Source: Glossina fuscipes (lineage: Eukaryota > Arthropoda > Insecta > Diptera > Glossinidae). From it: DNA of 64,000 nt. Below the pieces are notes generated by a model that saw only the letters and a program-made list of their open reading frames with translations, ran no database searches and was not told where the DNA came from. Location: positions 2,810,174-2,874,173 of the forward strand of contig NW_023998458.1 in the NCBI RefSeq assembly GCF_014805625.2, read 5' to 3'. How positions within the stretch are numbered: the stretch's first letter is position 1; every line of letters begins with the position of its first letter. A program made the translations under genes and the position numbers. Shown here piece after piece: positions 50,340 through 61,670 of this stretch.

Positions 50340-50745
50340 AGCGTGAGCACTAGAAATGATGTCAAGTCAGTCATACCAGTCATGCCCGGCTCATGGCTTG
50401 CCAACCATACCATTCGTGACAATCCCATGTCAGTCATATCACCCATGTTAAACAAATAGGGATTTTATTCATGTTAGCCAAGTTAGTCACTTTAATTAAT
50501 GTATACATCCTGTTTGTCGTACCAGTAATAGCAGGCGTAGCAGAAATGTCAATCATATTCAGCATATCGGTCATGCCAGCCACGTGAGTCATGTCGTCCA
50601 TTTAGGGATATATCAATCGTGTTAGCCATGCTAGCCATGCAGGTCATTCCAATACTTTCACCCATGTCAGTCATCCAGTCAGTCAAGCTAGCTGTGTCAA
50701 CCATATTAGTTATGTTAGTCAGGTCAGTTATATCGGTCAATAATA
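50340..50745 (-). repeat. Degenerate minisatellite with 9-bp period
   Basis: Two clusters (about 50360-50455 and 50535-50745) of ATGACTGAC-like units on the minus strand, CAGTCAT/CATGTCAGTCAT on the + strand. The 9-base period keeps minus frames open, with three-residue repeats of the MTD/ITD/LTN type. The frames are a result of the repeat. Confidence 0.65.
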
Positions 50746-53700
50746 GAACTATTTACACACTACCTACAATTTTACGATTTCGTTCCTCTACTTTTTGCTT
50801 TTTAGGTCATTTTCAAAAATATTTAATTTGAACTCGCCATGAAAGATAACCGTCTACGTGCGTGCATTCACCTATTTCGCAAATTCTCGGGACTCAAAAA
50901 AATGTCGATTAAAGTATTGTGGTACGTATGTATTTGTACGGGGTATACGGATCGAATTGAAAAATAAATATGCAGTTAAGGCCGCACTTAAAAAACCTAA
51001 CGTGCTCAAAAAACTAAAAAAACTAAAACTTTAAAGTGTTTTTACTAACTTTGAACTCCTATGAAACATAGTCTAATTAAATGGCACGTCCACAATTAAC
51101 AAAGACTCGATGTGCATCCGCTTGACTTAGCAGACTTGGTCTGCGTACTTCCTCACCCCTCTAGGAAAAATGTTGGTCGGACAGGCAGACTAACGCAAAC
51201 TTCTCAGCGTCTCATGCTTTCAACACCATGTATATTTTAGGCGGTCTCTGCGGAGTACGGAATAATACAATTTTTGCATATCCTTCGCTCATTGCTGAAT
51301 AAAGCGGAATTCTTTGTATTTATCTTTCTTTTGTCGTATAAATAAATTTATAAAAAGAGCATTTTTTTGTTTTTTTTTCCTTTTTTTGGTGTAAAGAATT
51401 TAAATGTTTTTATATTGACCCCTATAATCATCGCGTATACGTGGACATAAAGGAAAGATGTTATTGTGAAAGCGAAACAGTATTAGAACGGTCGACATGG
51501 TGTAGCATCGTTCTTTGCGAGTAAATGGCAGACGTTTCATTCACAAATAAAGTAAATGCGAAAAGCATTAGCACATGACTAAGAAAACAAGGAAAAGATT
51601 AAAGACACAAGACACTTGAAGACATAAAAGCAAAAACGGAATTCTAGAGCATCTAAATGTAAGTTGATATGTGTTACATTTCGTGCTATGGCATGTAATC
51701 AATTGTATACAAATAATAACAAAAAACATATAAGAAAGTTTTAGTTGCCTTATGGCGAATCTTGGATACTCACCTCCACTCGCCTACAAACACTTTGTTT
51801 TTTCTTTTCGTAATCGTATAGTCATGTAGTTGTGATTTATTTATATCTTTACACAATTTGGATTATAAACTGCAAGTTTTGTTCGAGTGGATACTAATAT
51901 GAAAATATCAGTTACAATTGAGGTGTTTTTAGCGTTCATGTGTGCGGTATTACCGTTCAATCTTACGCTTGCACATGCTTCTCATAATCCGTCAATTTTC
52001 ATCTTAGCTTCTTCAAGTGTTTTAATGTGTCAACAAACATGGGACGGCCGGACACACATAGCTCAATCGAGATAAGCCATCAAGGCAAACAAAGCAGTTT
52101 TCTTCAATTCGCATAATACCTGCAAGTGATGTCCTCCTGTCCAAACTTTCGTCGAGTTAATACGCGGTAAAACTTTAGAAGCACTCTCACTTACTTTGCC
52201 AACCCAATGACTTTATTCAACTTTATATTGTTTCGCGGTGCGTGGTGAACGCCCGAAAATTGCAATCGATCAAAATAGCGATTGGTTAATCCCCTTAACT
52301 AAGCGCTAAAGCTTTTCTCGCATGAAGAATGGCATTTCTTGCAATTTCGCTTTGAGTTCTAATCCTTGATGTGTTAGCCTAATATATAAAATTTGCAAAC
52401 TCAGCGAATATTTGCGGATTTAAGTCAACTTATTAAAGCTGTAATGCTACTGAAAGTCATAACCACCTACATTTCTGGATGATACCTACAAGCGATATCA
52501 TAAAATTAATACACTTTCCTATCTTAATGGCCACTATACAGATATATATATAGATATACACATATATATCGCATGCCATACATTCTCGCATCTAAATACT
52601 GTAGGTTGCGCGCAGAACAAAACCGGATAAATGCATTTGTATTTGTGCGCTTAAAGCATCTTATTTAATATTAATTACAACTCAAGAACAACCGCAACAA
52701 GGAGAACAAAAACTGGTTTAACTCTCTGCGGATTGCGGAACATCTTCGACAATTATTGGAGAAAATTATGGAAAAATGTAGATTTATTTCCTTTTTCAGA
52801 TTTTTATTATTGTCTCTTTAGGATGATAATTCATATGGTTTAAGATGATGGTAAGTGAAAATGTGGAATAAACATTAAATATTATGGCATTTTTAACCTT
52901 TGGAAAGACAAACGAAACTTTTCCTAAATTCCCCCAGTTTATCATGTACTCATAGAGACCGATAGGTTTCTTTAGAAGAAGATACTAAATGAATCATTTT
53001 TCGTTCGAAGTAAAGAAGAGGAAATTATTGCCATTAAGAAAACTCGGCCGGTTTTTATATCCTTCATGATATGCGTAGTCAATTAGCTACTGGAGCTGAC
53101 ATCTTTCGTAGGTTTGACTTAAATCTGATTTAAAAACTTCTACCTGAAATTCTTAAATTAGAAGGGGTTTCTTCAATCTTTTTCTTCCTCTTCCTCACTC
53201 TCTTTGATTCCCAGTTGTAGGCCGTTTATGTTCGATATCTTTCACGATACCTTTATTACAAAGCCTTCCAAGTCATTCATAATTCAAACAACGATGGCTT
53301 GGCGTGCGATTTAAAGTTCTTTCCTTTCCCTTTTTTCTAATTGTAATGTTAGTCCCTCCTTCTCAGTTGGATATCCTCTAAGATCTATCTTTGCATTTTT
53401 TTTTTTATTCTTATGATTAGCCTAACTTAGTCGGATAGATCCACCATCATTAGTAATGCGATCAAATAACTTTGATGTTTGTACCATAATGCCATAAAGC
53501 TTGCCTAGCTTTAGTTGCCCTATGATTTCAGCTTTTATGTTGCATAATATGCGTGATGTCACATTGCCCTCGGTCCGTAACCACCATCAACGTTAGATGG
53601 CGATATCTTCGAGGTCTCACTTTTCGCATTTTGGGCCATTTAATGAATATTCCATACTCTCAGCTATAAGAGCTTCATCACATTCAATATGTCTCCCTCC

Positions 53701-54164
53701 GTAACATTGTTTTGTTTCGATCGACAGCTTCTACCTTTGCCTGGTAAATGATTTAAATGCAGCCTTCATCTAGCCTCCTTCAAAAACATCTCCAAAAGTC
53801 TGCAATCACCATCCATTGTCTTAACATAGCTTAATCGATGACTTGTCCAAAGTTATAGTGCGATTTTCGACTAAATTGCAAATGCTTTGTTAGATTTACT
53901 AGGCATCACCTTATAAGGTTAAATCGTCTCGAACGGACTATTCCCGCGGTTTTCATCGAAGTTTAGTTTCGAAATATTGATATTTTGATACCCATTTTGA
54001 TCAGCACCTACTGCGATCAGTATTGTTAGTCTGTCGTAGGTTAGTGACGCGCAAAGGCGGCTCGAAAGATGTTTCGCCGCCAACCAGCACCGCTATACGC
54101 CTGCCTTCATTTCCATGTAATATGAGCAACCCTTGGAGAACCTAACAGGCAATAAAACAGTCAC
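50746..54164. other. No gene seen
   Basis: AT-rich DNA. It contains a 58-codon frame at 51899-52075 (+) with a signal-peptide-like start, described under findings, and a poly-T tract at 53398-53409. Confidence 0.4.
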
Positions 54165-54338
54165 GATCAAAAAAAAAAAAACAAAGAGAAGGGGAGAATG
54201 GGGCGAGTAGATGCGTGTCCAAATCGCCAAGTTGTATGCTCTTAGCGACTGAGCAATCGTTATAGCTACCGACGAGTATGCTCCACTGCGGTGAGATTTG
54301 CAACCGCGAACACTGACACTGGCTCTTAATCACTCGCC
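54165..54338 (-). mobile_element. tRNA-like SINE, copy 2
   Basis: Minus strand. The head GGCGAGTGATTAAGAGCC resembles a tRNA A box. CGCGGTTGCAAATCTCACCG is a weak B box and is followed by CAGTGGAGCATACTCGTCGG, GATTGCTCAGTCGCTAAGAG, and a CCCCTTCTCTTTG-T(12)-GATC end. Its order matches the copy at 45154-45304, though with large divergence. No target-site duplication was found by eye. Confidence 0.58.
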
Positions 54339-54726
54339 TTTATAAAATTCATTCAATGCGCTGCATTACAAGCGCTTTACCCAATTTTGTATGCTTCCTC
54401 TTATAATCTTGCTGTTACTGCGACTATAGACGAATATACGAATGAAAGAAATTACAACACTTCTTACCGCAGAAACCAATCAATGCATAACTGCAATGAA
54501 TGCCTGCATCGGTACCAATCAAGGTAAACGACTATAAAGTGCATTTTTTCTTTCTTTTATAGCTGTTGCTGTTGTTACTATTATCATAAACAACCAGCAT
54601 ATATAACGTTTATACATACGAGCATGTGTGCACAACGCCGGCTACCATTACGTGCAAGTGCTGTTACTCCTCTTCTGACATTCATGTTATTAATGTTGTG
54701 CAAACTTGTGTCTTACCGTCGTCAGC

Positions 54727-55017
54727 GTTGTTGTTGTTGTTGTTGTTTTTTATAGAAAATAAATTTAATGCTAGTTTAGTGATTTTTTTTTCGCGTCTTA
54801 ACTAGCGACCAACAGAGGATCTCCACTATGATCGTCCGCAATATTATTTACATGGAAATACTTTAGGCGATCGACTATAGATATAAATGCAGATACAGCC
54901 AAACAGACGAAGAAAAGTTACAAGCAGGTAGTTATTGCTTCGTTTAAATTCTGTTTTTTGTATTTATATTCACAGTTGGTTGCTATTATAATTATTATTA
55001 TTGTTGTTGTTGTTGTT
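54727..55017 (+). repeat. (GTT)n tracts, two clusters
   Basis: TTG/GTT runs at 54727-54747 and 54990-55017, the second following ATT units and followed by long T tracts to about 55050. Confidence 0.9.
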
Positions 55018-55614
55018 TTTTCTTTTCTTTTTTTTGTTTTTTTTTTTTTTGGTCATTTTTCACAAGTACATACTTAGCTTATATAATATAATTCATGTTG
55101 TTTAAAGTGCCGTTGTGGTTGCATCTTGATTTGCTGTATTTTTGTTGTTGCAACAATTCTATTTTGCTTCTTTTTTTTTTGCTGTTACTATTGTTGAAAG
55201 TTGCTGCATAGAATACACATGCGCGCAGAATACAGTTGAAAATGTTTTCTAAAAGATATGCGACTCGACGGCTACTGCAAGTGTATCAGAGCAAAGCTTC
55301 GGTTAACTATTTTTAATCAGCAAAAATTAACAGATATTACGTGTAGAGAAGAAACGCGTTATAAAAGCGTATTTTTGATTTATATTTAAAACTTAAACTA
55401 TATAGGTAAGAAAATTATGCTTGAAATCCGGAGGAAATCTCAGGTATATATGCTTATAATAGAGTTCTCCCTTATAGCGGACAGTCTTTCCGCAAAAACA
55501 CAGACAAAGTGAAGTTGAAGAAAGTGACCCTCATCGTAAGAGTTTTGTGCACATTTCCGATATAGACACATCTCTTGAATCTGATGAATCGGATCAATAT
55601 TGGATACCATATCA

Positions 55615-55913
55615 AAAGGGAAACTGTTTAAATAATAGCTTGTTCCCGTCCGAGAAAATCATTTTATTGATGTTGGCTCTTTAACATTTGGCGGTATTTT
55701 GGTTTGGGTGACAAATCGGAACATCGAGTAATCATGGCACGCACTACTGTACAGTGCTTGCTAATACCACGGTTTTGTCTTTTTGAGAAAGTGCAATGCC
55801 CCGGTAACATTTGGCAACGTGGACGATTTTATTTAGATTCAACAATACCGTCTCGGAACACATTGCTTAAGGATTTTCTGACCAGAAAATTTGGAACTTT
55901 AATCATATAATCT
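55615..55913 (+). pseudogene. Decayed cyclic-nucleotide-binding channel-like fragment
   Basis: The frame TISKGKLFK..LVP..ENHFIDVGSLTFGGI (with two stops) continues after a one-base frameshift as FGLGDKSEHRVIMARTTVQC and LLIPRFCLFEKVQCPGNIWQ, then RFYLDSTIPSRNTLLKDFLT. It stops with TAA at about 55910. The order beta strand, then FG-x-(I/L), then ARTTVQCLLIPR fits the second half of a cNMP-binding domain as found in insect ion channels. One T appears to be missing in the run near 55704, where the frame shifts. No intron signals were seen in the part recognised. Assignment to the channel family is by pattern, and the exact parent is unknown. Confidence 0.42.
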
Positions 55914-57316
55914 CGTCGCACATATTGCAAACCTAATGTGACAAACACTTTCTCTTCAGATCTGTTAAAGCTTAGAAATTTCCTCCTCAGACCTGTCGAA
56001 TGAGAATTACGTTAAACAAACCCAATTGCGCAAAATTCATCAAAAATTCCAAAATTTGTATTCAACACTTCAAAAACTTATTTTCTTATAAAATAAATTA
56101 TTACTCTCTATTTTTTATTTTAGGGGCATTTTCATCGTTAAAGAAGAGGTTGATTCCGACAAAACTGTTTAAGACTGTTTAATAAGATTTTATATGCTTT
56201 CGATCTGGAATTTCGCTATTTTTTCAAAGTGTTTTTTATTTTATGAATTTAATATTGAATGTCAATTTTTTGTTATATATCTTTTGAGTATTTATTCTAA
56301 ATCAATTCACAAGATGCACTGAAATAAATAATACTTTTAAAATATACTATGCTTTTTTTTTTACACGCATAGTCGATATTTATTTTTTTTTTTTATTTAT
56401 TTCTACTTATACATGAAACTCAACTAAACAAATAACAGTCGAGTTCAATTGGCACTTAAGGCAAAACTTATATTAAATTAATAATAAAACTTAGTATAAG
56501 TACAATAAAACAAATAAGAAGGAAAAAAAAAAGAAAAAAGAAAAAAAGCATGTACACAACCAGCATAGAGCCATACTTAAAACCGGTACAGGACCAAATT
56601 GCAAATGAACCCCTAAGCCATCGCAAACATGCATAAGCCTGGCAGCCGATAATACTTAACAACAATTCATTTTCCAATCGTAACGACTTTTAAGGATAAA
56701 AGCTAGTTTAAGTAAGACATAGGTAAATCGCGCGTATTAAGCAATGTTGCTTTAATGGACCTTAAAGCGTCCGATAACGAGAATAAGTGATAGACGTCAT
56801 TTACGTTCGTGCAAATTACTCTGAGCGGATTAAACAGCTCATAATTATATTTACACTGACTAAGCTTAACCAAGATAAAGTGCCTAGAGAAGCGGTTAGG
56901 GACATTAAAGCTTATTTCACCAAGTAATAAAGGCGAGTCAATAGCACCATTTATTACTTTGATTACAAAGAAATATTGATTTGTAATAAATGAAATACGA
57001 TATTCACGATCATATTCTATAGAAATTTACTACATTCAATCTGTAAAAAATTCGAAGTATGTAATTGTAAAAGACAGGAGTCTTTTCATTCGACACCACC
57101 ATATCAAGAGAAAGATAATCGCCAACATCCGCCAAGTCATTTGTCCACCACATTCGATGTAGTATTTTTCTTGTCGCAATTCCATTCCTTAAGCCGTGTT
57201 TAATTTAGAATTAACACCCGTAGCTTTTCGTAATGCTTTTGCAATTGATTTTGCAAAAGATCGATAAGTGCTGTTAATAATGCCATTAAAGTTTACATTG
57301 GCAAACCAACAAACAC
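55914..57316. other. No gene seen
   Basis: AT-rich, with T tracts at 56350-56395 and an A-rich block at 56520-56550. Confidence 0.4.
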
Positions 57317-57660
57317 CGCTTAAATTGCTTGCCAGGATTATTATTGCAAGTCTAACTTTTCAAGGACATTACTTGGAGGCCATTAGAAATGTTCAATTTG
57401 CAGTTTTCAAACTGGGCTTTCTCTAAGCTTTGACTGTTTACAGATTTTTATTCGGATCAAAAATCAGATATGCCCTTGCCACAACATGAAACTTTCCGGA
57501 CGACATACTCAAAAAAATGCAGACATCTGTAACTTCCGGGTGTTGGAGGTCTGTCGCTTAAATTGCCTGCCAGGATTATTAATGCAAGTGTAACCTTCCA
57601 AAAACATTGCTAGGAAGCCTTTAGGAATTTTCAGCCTGCAGTCTTCAAACTCATATTGAC
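57317..57660 (-). repeat. Tandem duplication with 238-bp period
   Basis: 57317-57420 and 57555-57660 share CGCTTAAATTG, TGCCAGGATTATT, ATGCAAG or TTGCAAG, TCTAAC or TGTAAC, ACATTRCT and TGCAGTYTTCAAACT. The surrounding minus-strand frames (57509-57989) overlap in three phases and may be decayed coding sequence of an unknown element. Confidence 0.6.
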
Positions 57661-58894
57661 GCAAACGCAGGATGTACCAATTATTTGCCGTATTGTTGAA
57701 GCTAGCGATGAATAAGTGGGTTCGCCGGACCATTTGGACAATTTTAATAACGCATTTTTGGATAGCCTTGTGTAATATTTCCAGGCAATTGTCTTGCCGC
57801 CTTCAAATCTTGTAATTTCACACATAAATAACCAAATAATTGAAGGTTTTTTCGAAGAGGTGACATTGCTTTGTTCACAAGCCCTCGATGTGCAAATGCC
57901 ACTCTTATGCCTCTTTGATGAGAAAGTGAAGCACAGTCTTTGCGAATTTTAAGGAAAGTTACTTTCCGCATCAAAGAAGAGCCATACACGTCAAAATTTC
58001 ATTTAAAAGGGACACGAAGCATACAAGAAAAGATATTGTAGTCCAGGCAAGCCATGAATATTATCCCGGATATTTTTGGAAATCAATTTTTAAGTGTACA
58101 CTTGACTGTAATGTATAAGCTGCGCTATCCGAAGGGAACGATCACTGAAGACCTCTACCAGCAACAATCGATGCAAATACGCCCACCGTTAAGGCAAAGA
58201 GACTGCAATATGCGGAAATACCTTACAAGTTGAGTTCTAGAAAAGACAAATCCGCGTCCTACCTTATATTACGATGTCCCCACCCCCCCCGCACCCCACC
58301 TCACCAAGAAAACGTTAAAGTGTGTTAAATCGCCACCCCTCTATGTTACTACTACTCCCACCGCTATTATATTAACGAAAAAGACGTGTATTGTTATAAT
58401 GATCACCAAAGAGAAGGCCCTTTCGTGAATAGCCTTGAGTCACCAGCCCAGACAGAAAGTGGACAAACAATGGATAATGTCTTGAATAGAATATCCGGTA
58501 AAGTCTTCTTTATCAAAAAAGTCTGTAAAACTCCTAAACATTGCCTAGATTGGATAAAAAAATCCCTTATGTAATAACGATGCTAATCTGTGCGCTGACC
58601 CGCCCACCATTCAATAAAATGAGCTATGAAGCTTTTACCCAAATACATCTGCACAATTATTATGTAACAGCATCCATCGGTTCAATAGCAACGAGCTCGT
58701 TTTGGTTCAAAACTTTTTAGCAGAAGTTTGCGAAAATATCACGTCTTAATGTTTATGTTCATAAAACGGATATTATTGTGGATCCTATCCGTAAGGCAGC
58801 TTAGAACGGATAATCTACTCCCAATTCATGCAAACATTTTACAGAAACTATTCGCTGACGTTTGCTTGTACTGATCTTCTTGGCTTGGGTCGAT
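57661..58894. other. No gene seen
   Basis: Overlapping minus frames near 57631-57989, with no family recognised. A C-rich patch lies at 58276-58297. Confidence 0.35.
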
Positions 58895-59390
58895 ATTTTA
58901 TCGAACTTTACACGCCTTGTGGGCGGGGGTATGCAATATTCAATATTAACACTATATATATGCAATATGCAGAAAGATCTTTCATTATACCAATCGATTC
59001 AGAATTGTTACTATTTATAAAGTTCGATATCTACGCATGCCTTCGTTAGATGTCTGCCTGCAGCTCTTGGATCCCATTCCCGCTTTTGATATATTTTCTT
59101 GAAATTCGGTAGAATGACAAATTTTCGTCCACAGATAAACTCGCGCTATTGAAGTTTTACGTCGGACCATTTTTACGATCATTTTTCATGCAACGACCAA
59201 TTCCAAAAAAGTTTTTATGTATAAGAGAATTTCCCTATTAGTAGTACTTCTCCATAAAAATCGGATCGGTTGAAAATAATATTTTGACATACTAACTGAA
59301 TTTGCGAAATTTGGATGAGATGCGATCATTTCTTTATGTCCCAGGCATATAAACTTTACTCAGCTTCAGAAGGCTCATAAGTCTTTATAT
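58895..59390 (+). repeat. Dispersed repeat family A, diverged copy
   Basis: The terminus-like TTTACACGCCTTGTGGGCGG at 58908 is followed by AGAAAGATCTTTCATTATAC, ACCAATCGATTCAGAATTG, and TTTCTTGAAATTCGGTAGAATG. The order agrees with the copy at 60331-61055. Confidence 0.5.
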
Positions 59391-59394
59391 CCCA

Positions 59395-60080
59395 ATTTTT
59401 ATACTTACCACCAAAGGATAGTACGTATATTCATTTTATCAAAACGTCCACATGGAAACTTCAAAGACGCCATAAAGTATATTTATTCCAGCATGTCCGT
59501 CTGTCCGTCTGGTCAATGTCTGCTTTAAACATTTTTTTGGCCGCAAAATTAAGCTACCGACTTCAAATTTGGCGGAAACAGTGAAAGTTCTTGCACGCAG
59601 TGTCACATTCAAAATGGCGCATATTATTCGAGGGCCACACCCACATTACGATATAAACTGAGAACACATCCGTTTTTCAAAAGGAAAGAAAAATTGATTT
59701 TTTGCTTATTACTCATAAACTACGGCAAATATATGTATAAAAATTTGCACGCATATTCTGTGAGCGATGCTGTAGCATTTGTGCACAAAAAGGAAAAAAA
59801 ATTGACTACCGCTACCCAATATTATAATGCATCAAAATTTAATTATTTTTTCAATGCCTTTATAACGCGCAGAGACGAGCTTCAAAAACTTCATAAAGTA
59901 TACATATTCGTGGCCAGTTTCAAATCTTGAATGCATCTGAACATGTCCACCAGTTCGTCTGTCCATCTGCCCGTTCTTTTACTTTTTCTGTTTCTTTTAA
60001 GATAACGGCGATGCCTACAAAAAGTTCGATCAAATAGTGTTTTCACGTATAAATCTACTTTGTTTGGAGCACGCATTATC
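59395..60080 (+). repeat. Dispersed repeat family B, two head-to-tail units
   Basis: Unit 1 has AAACTTCAAAGACGCCATAA, CAGCATGTCCGTCTGTCCGT, GACTTCAAATTTGGCGG and TTCTTGCACGCAGT. Unit 2, about 420 bases on, has GAGCTTCAAAAACTTCATAA and ACATGTCCACCAGTTCGTCT. The dimeric layout is the same as at 31041-31760. Confidence 0.55.
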
Positions 60081-60330
60081 ATAAAAGGTAAGCTTACCTA
60101 CGACAACACGATGTAATTTTCAGCTCGCGTTAGAACAAAGATAGCTCAATAGTTGTATTTGGCGATGGAGTAAAGGACATTTAAGTATAGTGTTTTAATT
60201 TAGTCCGTATCAACTAAACTGCTACGAATACGAACAGAATAAAGAGATCTTTTGCAAGAAAATTAATTTTCATTTTGTATCACATCTAAGATAACGATTT
60301 ACATGCAAAGCCAGCCTTTACATGACAATA

Positions 60331-61055
60331 AAGTATAATTATATCGTAGAGCACTTGTGGAACAAGGCATATTAACTTAATGCCGACGTAACACGCAGAA
60401 AGTCCTAATATAAACCGATCTTTTGTCATACCGATCGATCCAGAATATAACCTGAATTGATCTAAGTTTGTCTGTCCATTTGAGGTCGCAATTTTTGAGA
60501 TATTTCAATGAAATTGGGTACAGTTTTGACCCAAGGACGAACGCTACTGAAAATGGTTCAGTCCACTCTTTCGATCGCTCCTCCATTTCTTATATAACGC
60601 TCTACTCTGAAAAGTCGTTATATGGAAAACAATGCAATTTTCAAAATTCTTTGGAAAAAGTGGCTAAGTAGTATTATTTCGCCATTTCAAATTGATGTGA
60701 TGATTTTGGGCCGGGGGGGGCAATTTTTGAACCCCGTCTCATATAGCGAAATCTGAAATTCGTACGAAAAAAAGTATAATATTCGATGCTTCGGGATGAA
60801 AACTATGTCTTGGCAGTAATTTAACATAAAAAAGTGAGCTGGACCAAATTTGGACCTTCTCAGATTAACTTTTGAATCCTATCCTAATAAGGATTTTCAC
60901 GAAAATTGATCCTTTGAAAAGCAGAAAAGTCTAAGCATTAGTATGTGGAGATGAAAATTAACCTGTAACAGCAATTAAACATTGCGTTAGACAAAAGTGG
61001 TGTGGGGTGTTGTTTAAAAATAGGCCTTTCCCGACTATAGTGTTCCTACTTGTTT
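60331..61055 (+). repeat. Dispersed repeat family A, near full-length copy
   Basis: Runs from AGCACTTGTGGAACAAGG (about 60350) through GTAACACGCAGAAAG, GATCGATCCAGAAT, TTTTTGAGATATTTCAATGA and GACCCAAGGACGAACGCTAC to AAAGTGGTGTGGGGTG near 61000 and CCCGACTATAGTGTTCCTAC. About 720 bp with no coding frame. It lies on the opposite strand to the copy at 29345-30125. Confidence 0.65.
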
Positions 61056-61271
61056 TAGTTTAGTTTACTTTATTAGTCGATAATGATAATTATTAATGAC
61101 GCTATAATTATCAAATTATAATCATCATTATAGTTAAGAGTGACTCTGAACCACAGTAATATCAGATATTTATATCAAAATTAGATTAAAGCTAAGCTGT
61201 ATGTTTATTTAATACAAAAAAAATTCAAACATCAATATGGCTCGATCTAATGAAGCACAGGAGAAGCTCAC

Positions 61272-61670
61272 TTGGCTTGGTGGCCATTTCATTTGGTCAC
61301 CTCCTAGGAAGTGCAATTGCAAACGATATACAAACTGAGCGTCATTGTTGCCGTTACTAATTAGTACACGATAGCCATTAGCCAACTTTTTAGCAACTTT
61401 GCCAACAACTAACACCATGACCGAGTCCAAGACAGAGCAAATCGCCATAGTTGTTTTCGACATCTGGCGACATCGTAATTCGCTTTCGACATATTATATG
61501 AAAAAATGCGTAGGAGCTTGAGGATTGAGGGTTGATATCGCGGAAAGCCATACATTTCTCATCATCCATAATAATAAAACCAAACGGAATTTACTTACGA
61601 AGAATTCTACCAAAAATGATATCTCCAATCAGCCCTACCTTCCGTGCTTTATCAACTTCGTTAGACACAT
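61272..61670 (-). pseudogene. HINT1 (histidine triad nucleotide-binding protein) processed pseudogene
   Basis: An intronless full-length match to HINT1, a small HIT-family purine nucleoside phosphoramidase, read on the minus strand. Reading from ATG at 61670: SNEVDKA, then GDIIFGRILRK, a stop, IP, then DDEKCMAFRDINPQSS, CRKRITMS, YGDLL, VGKVAKKLANGYRVLISNG, and LQLHFLGGDQMKWPP at the family's normal end. Lesions: two extra bases after the ATG; a nonsense codon where the family has RKEIP; a frameshift after GDLL; the active-site triad HxHxH changed to RLQLH; Gly-stop at the end replaced by Ser-Gln. All of these argue against function. Lack of introns suggests a retrocopy, although no poly(A) tail or target duplication is clear. 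An AATAAA lies just downstream. Naming is by protein pattern and looks secure. Confidence 0.85.
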
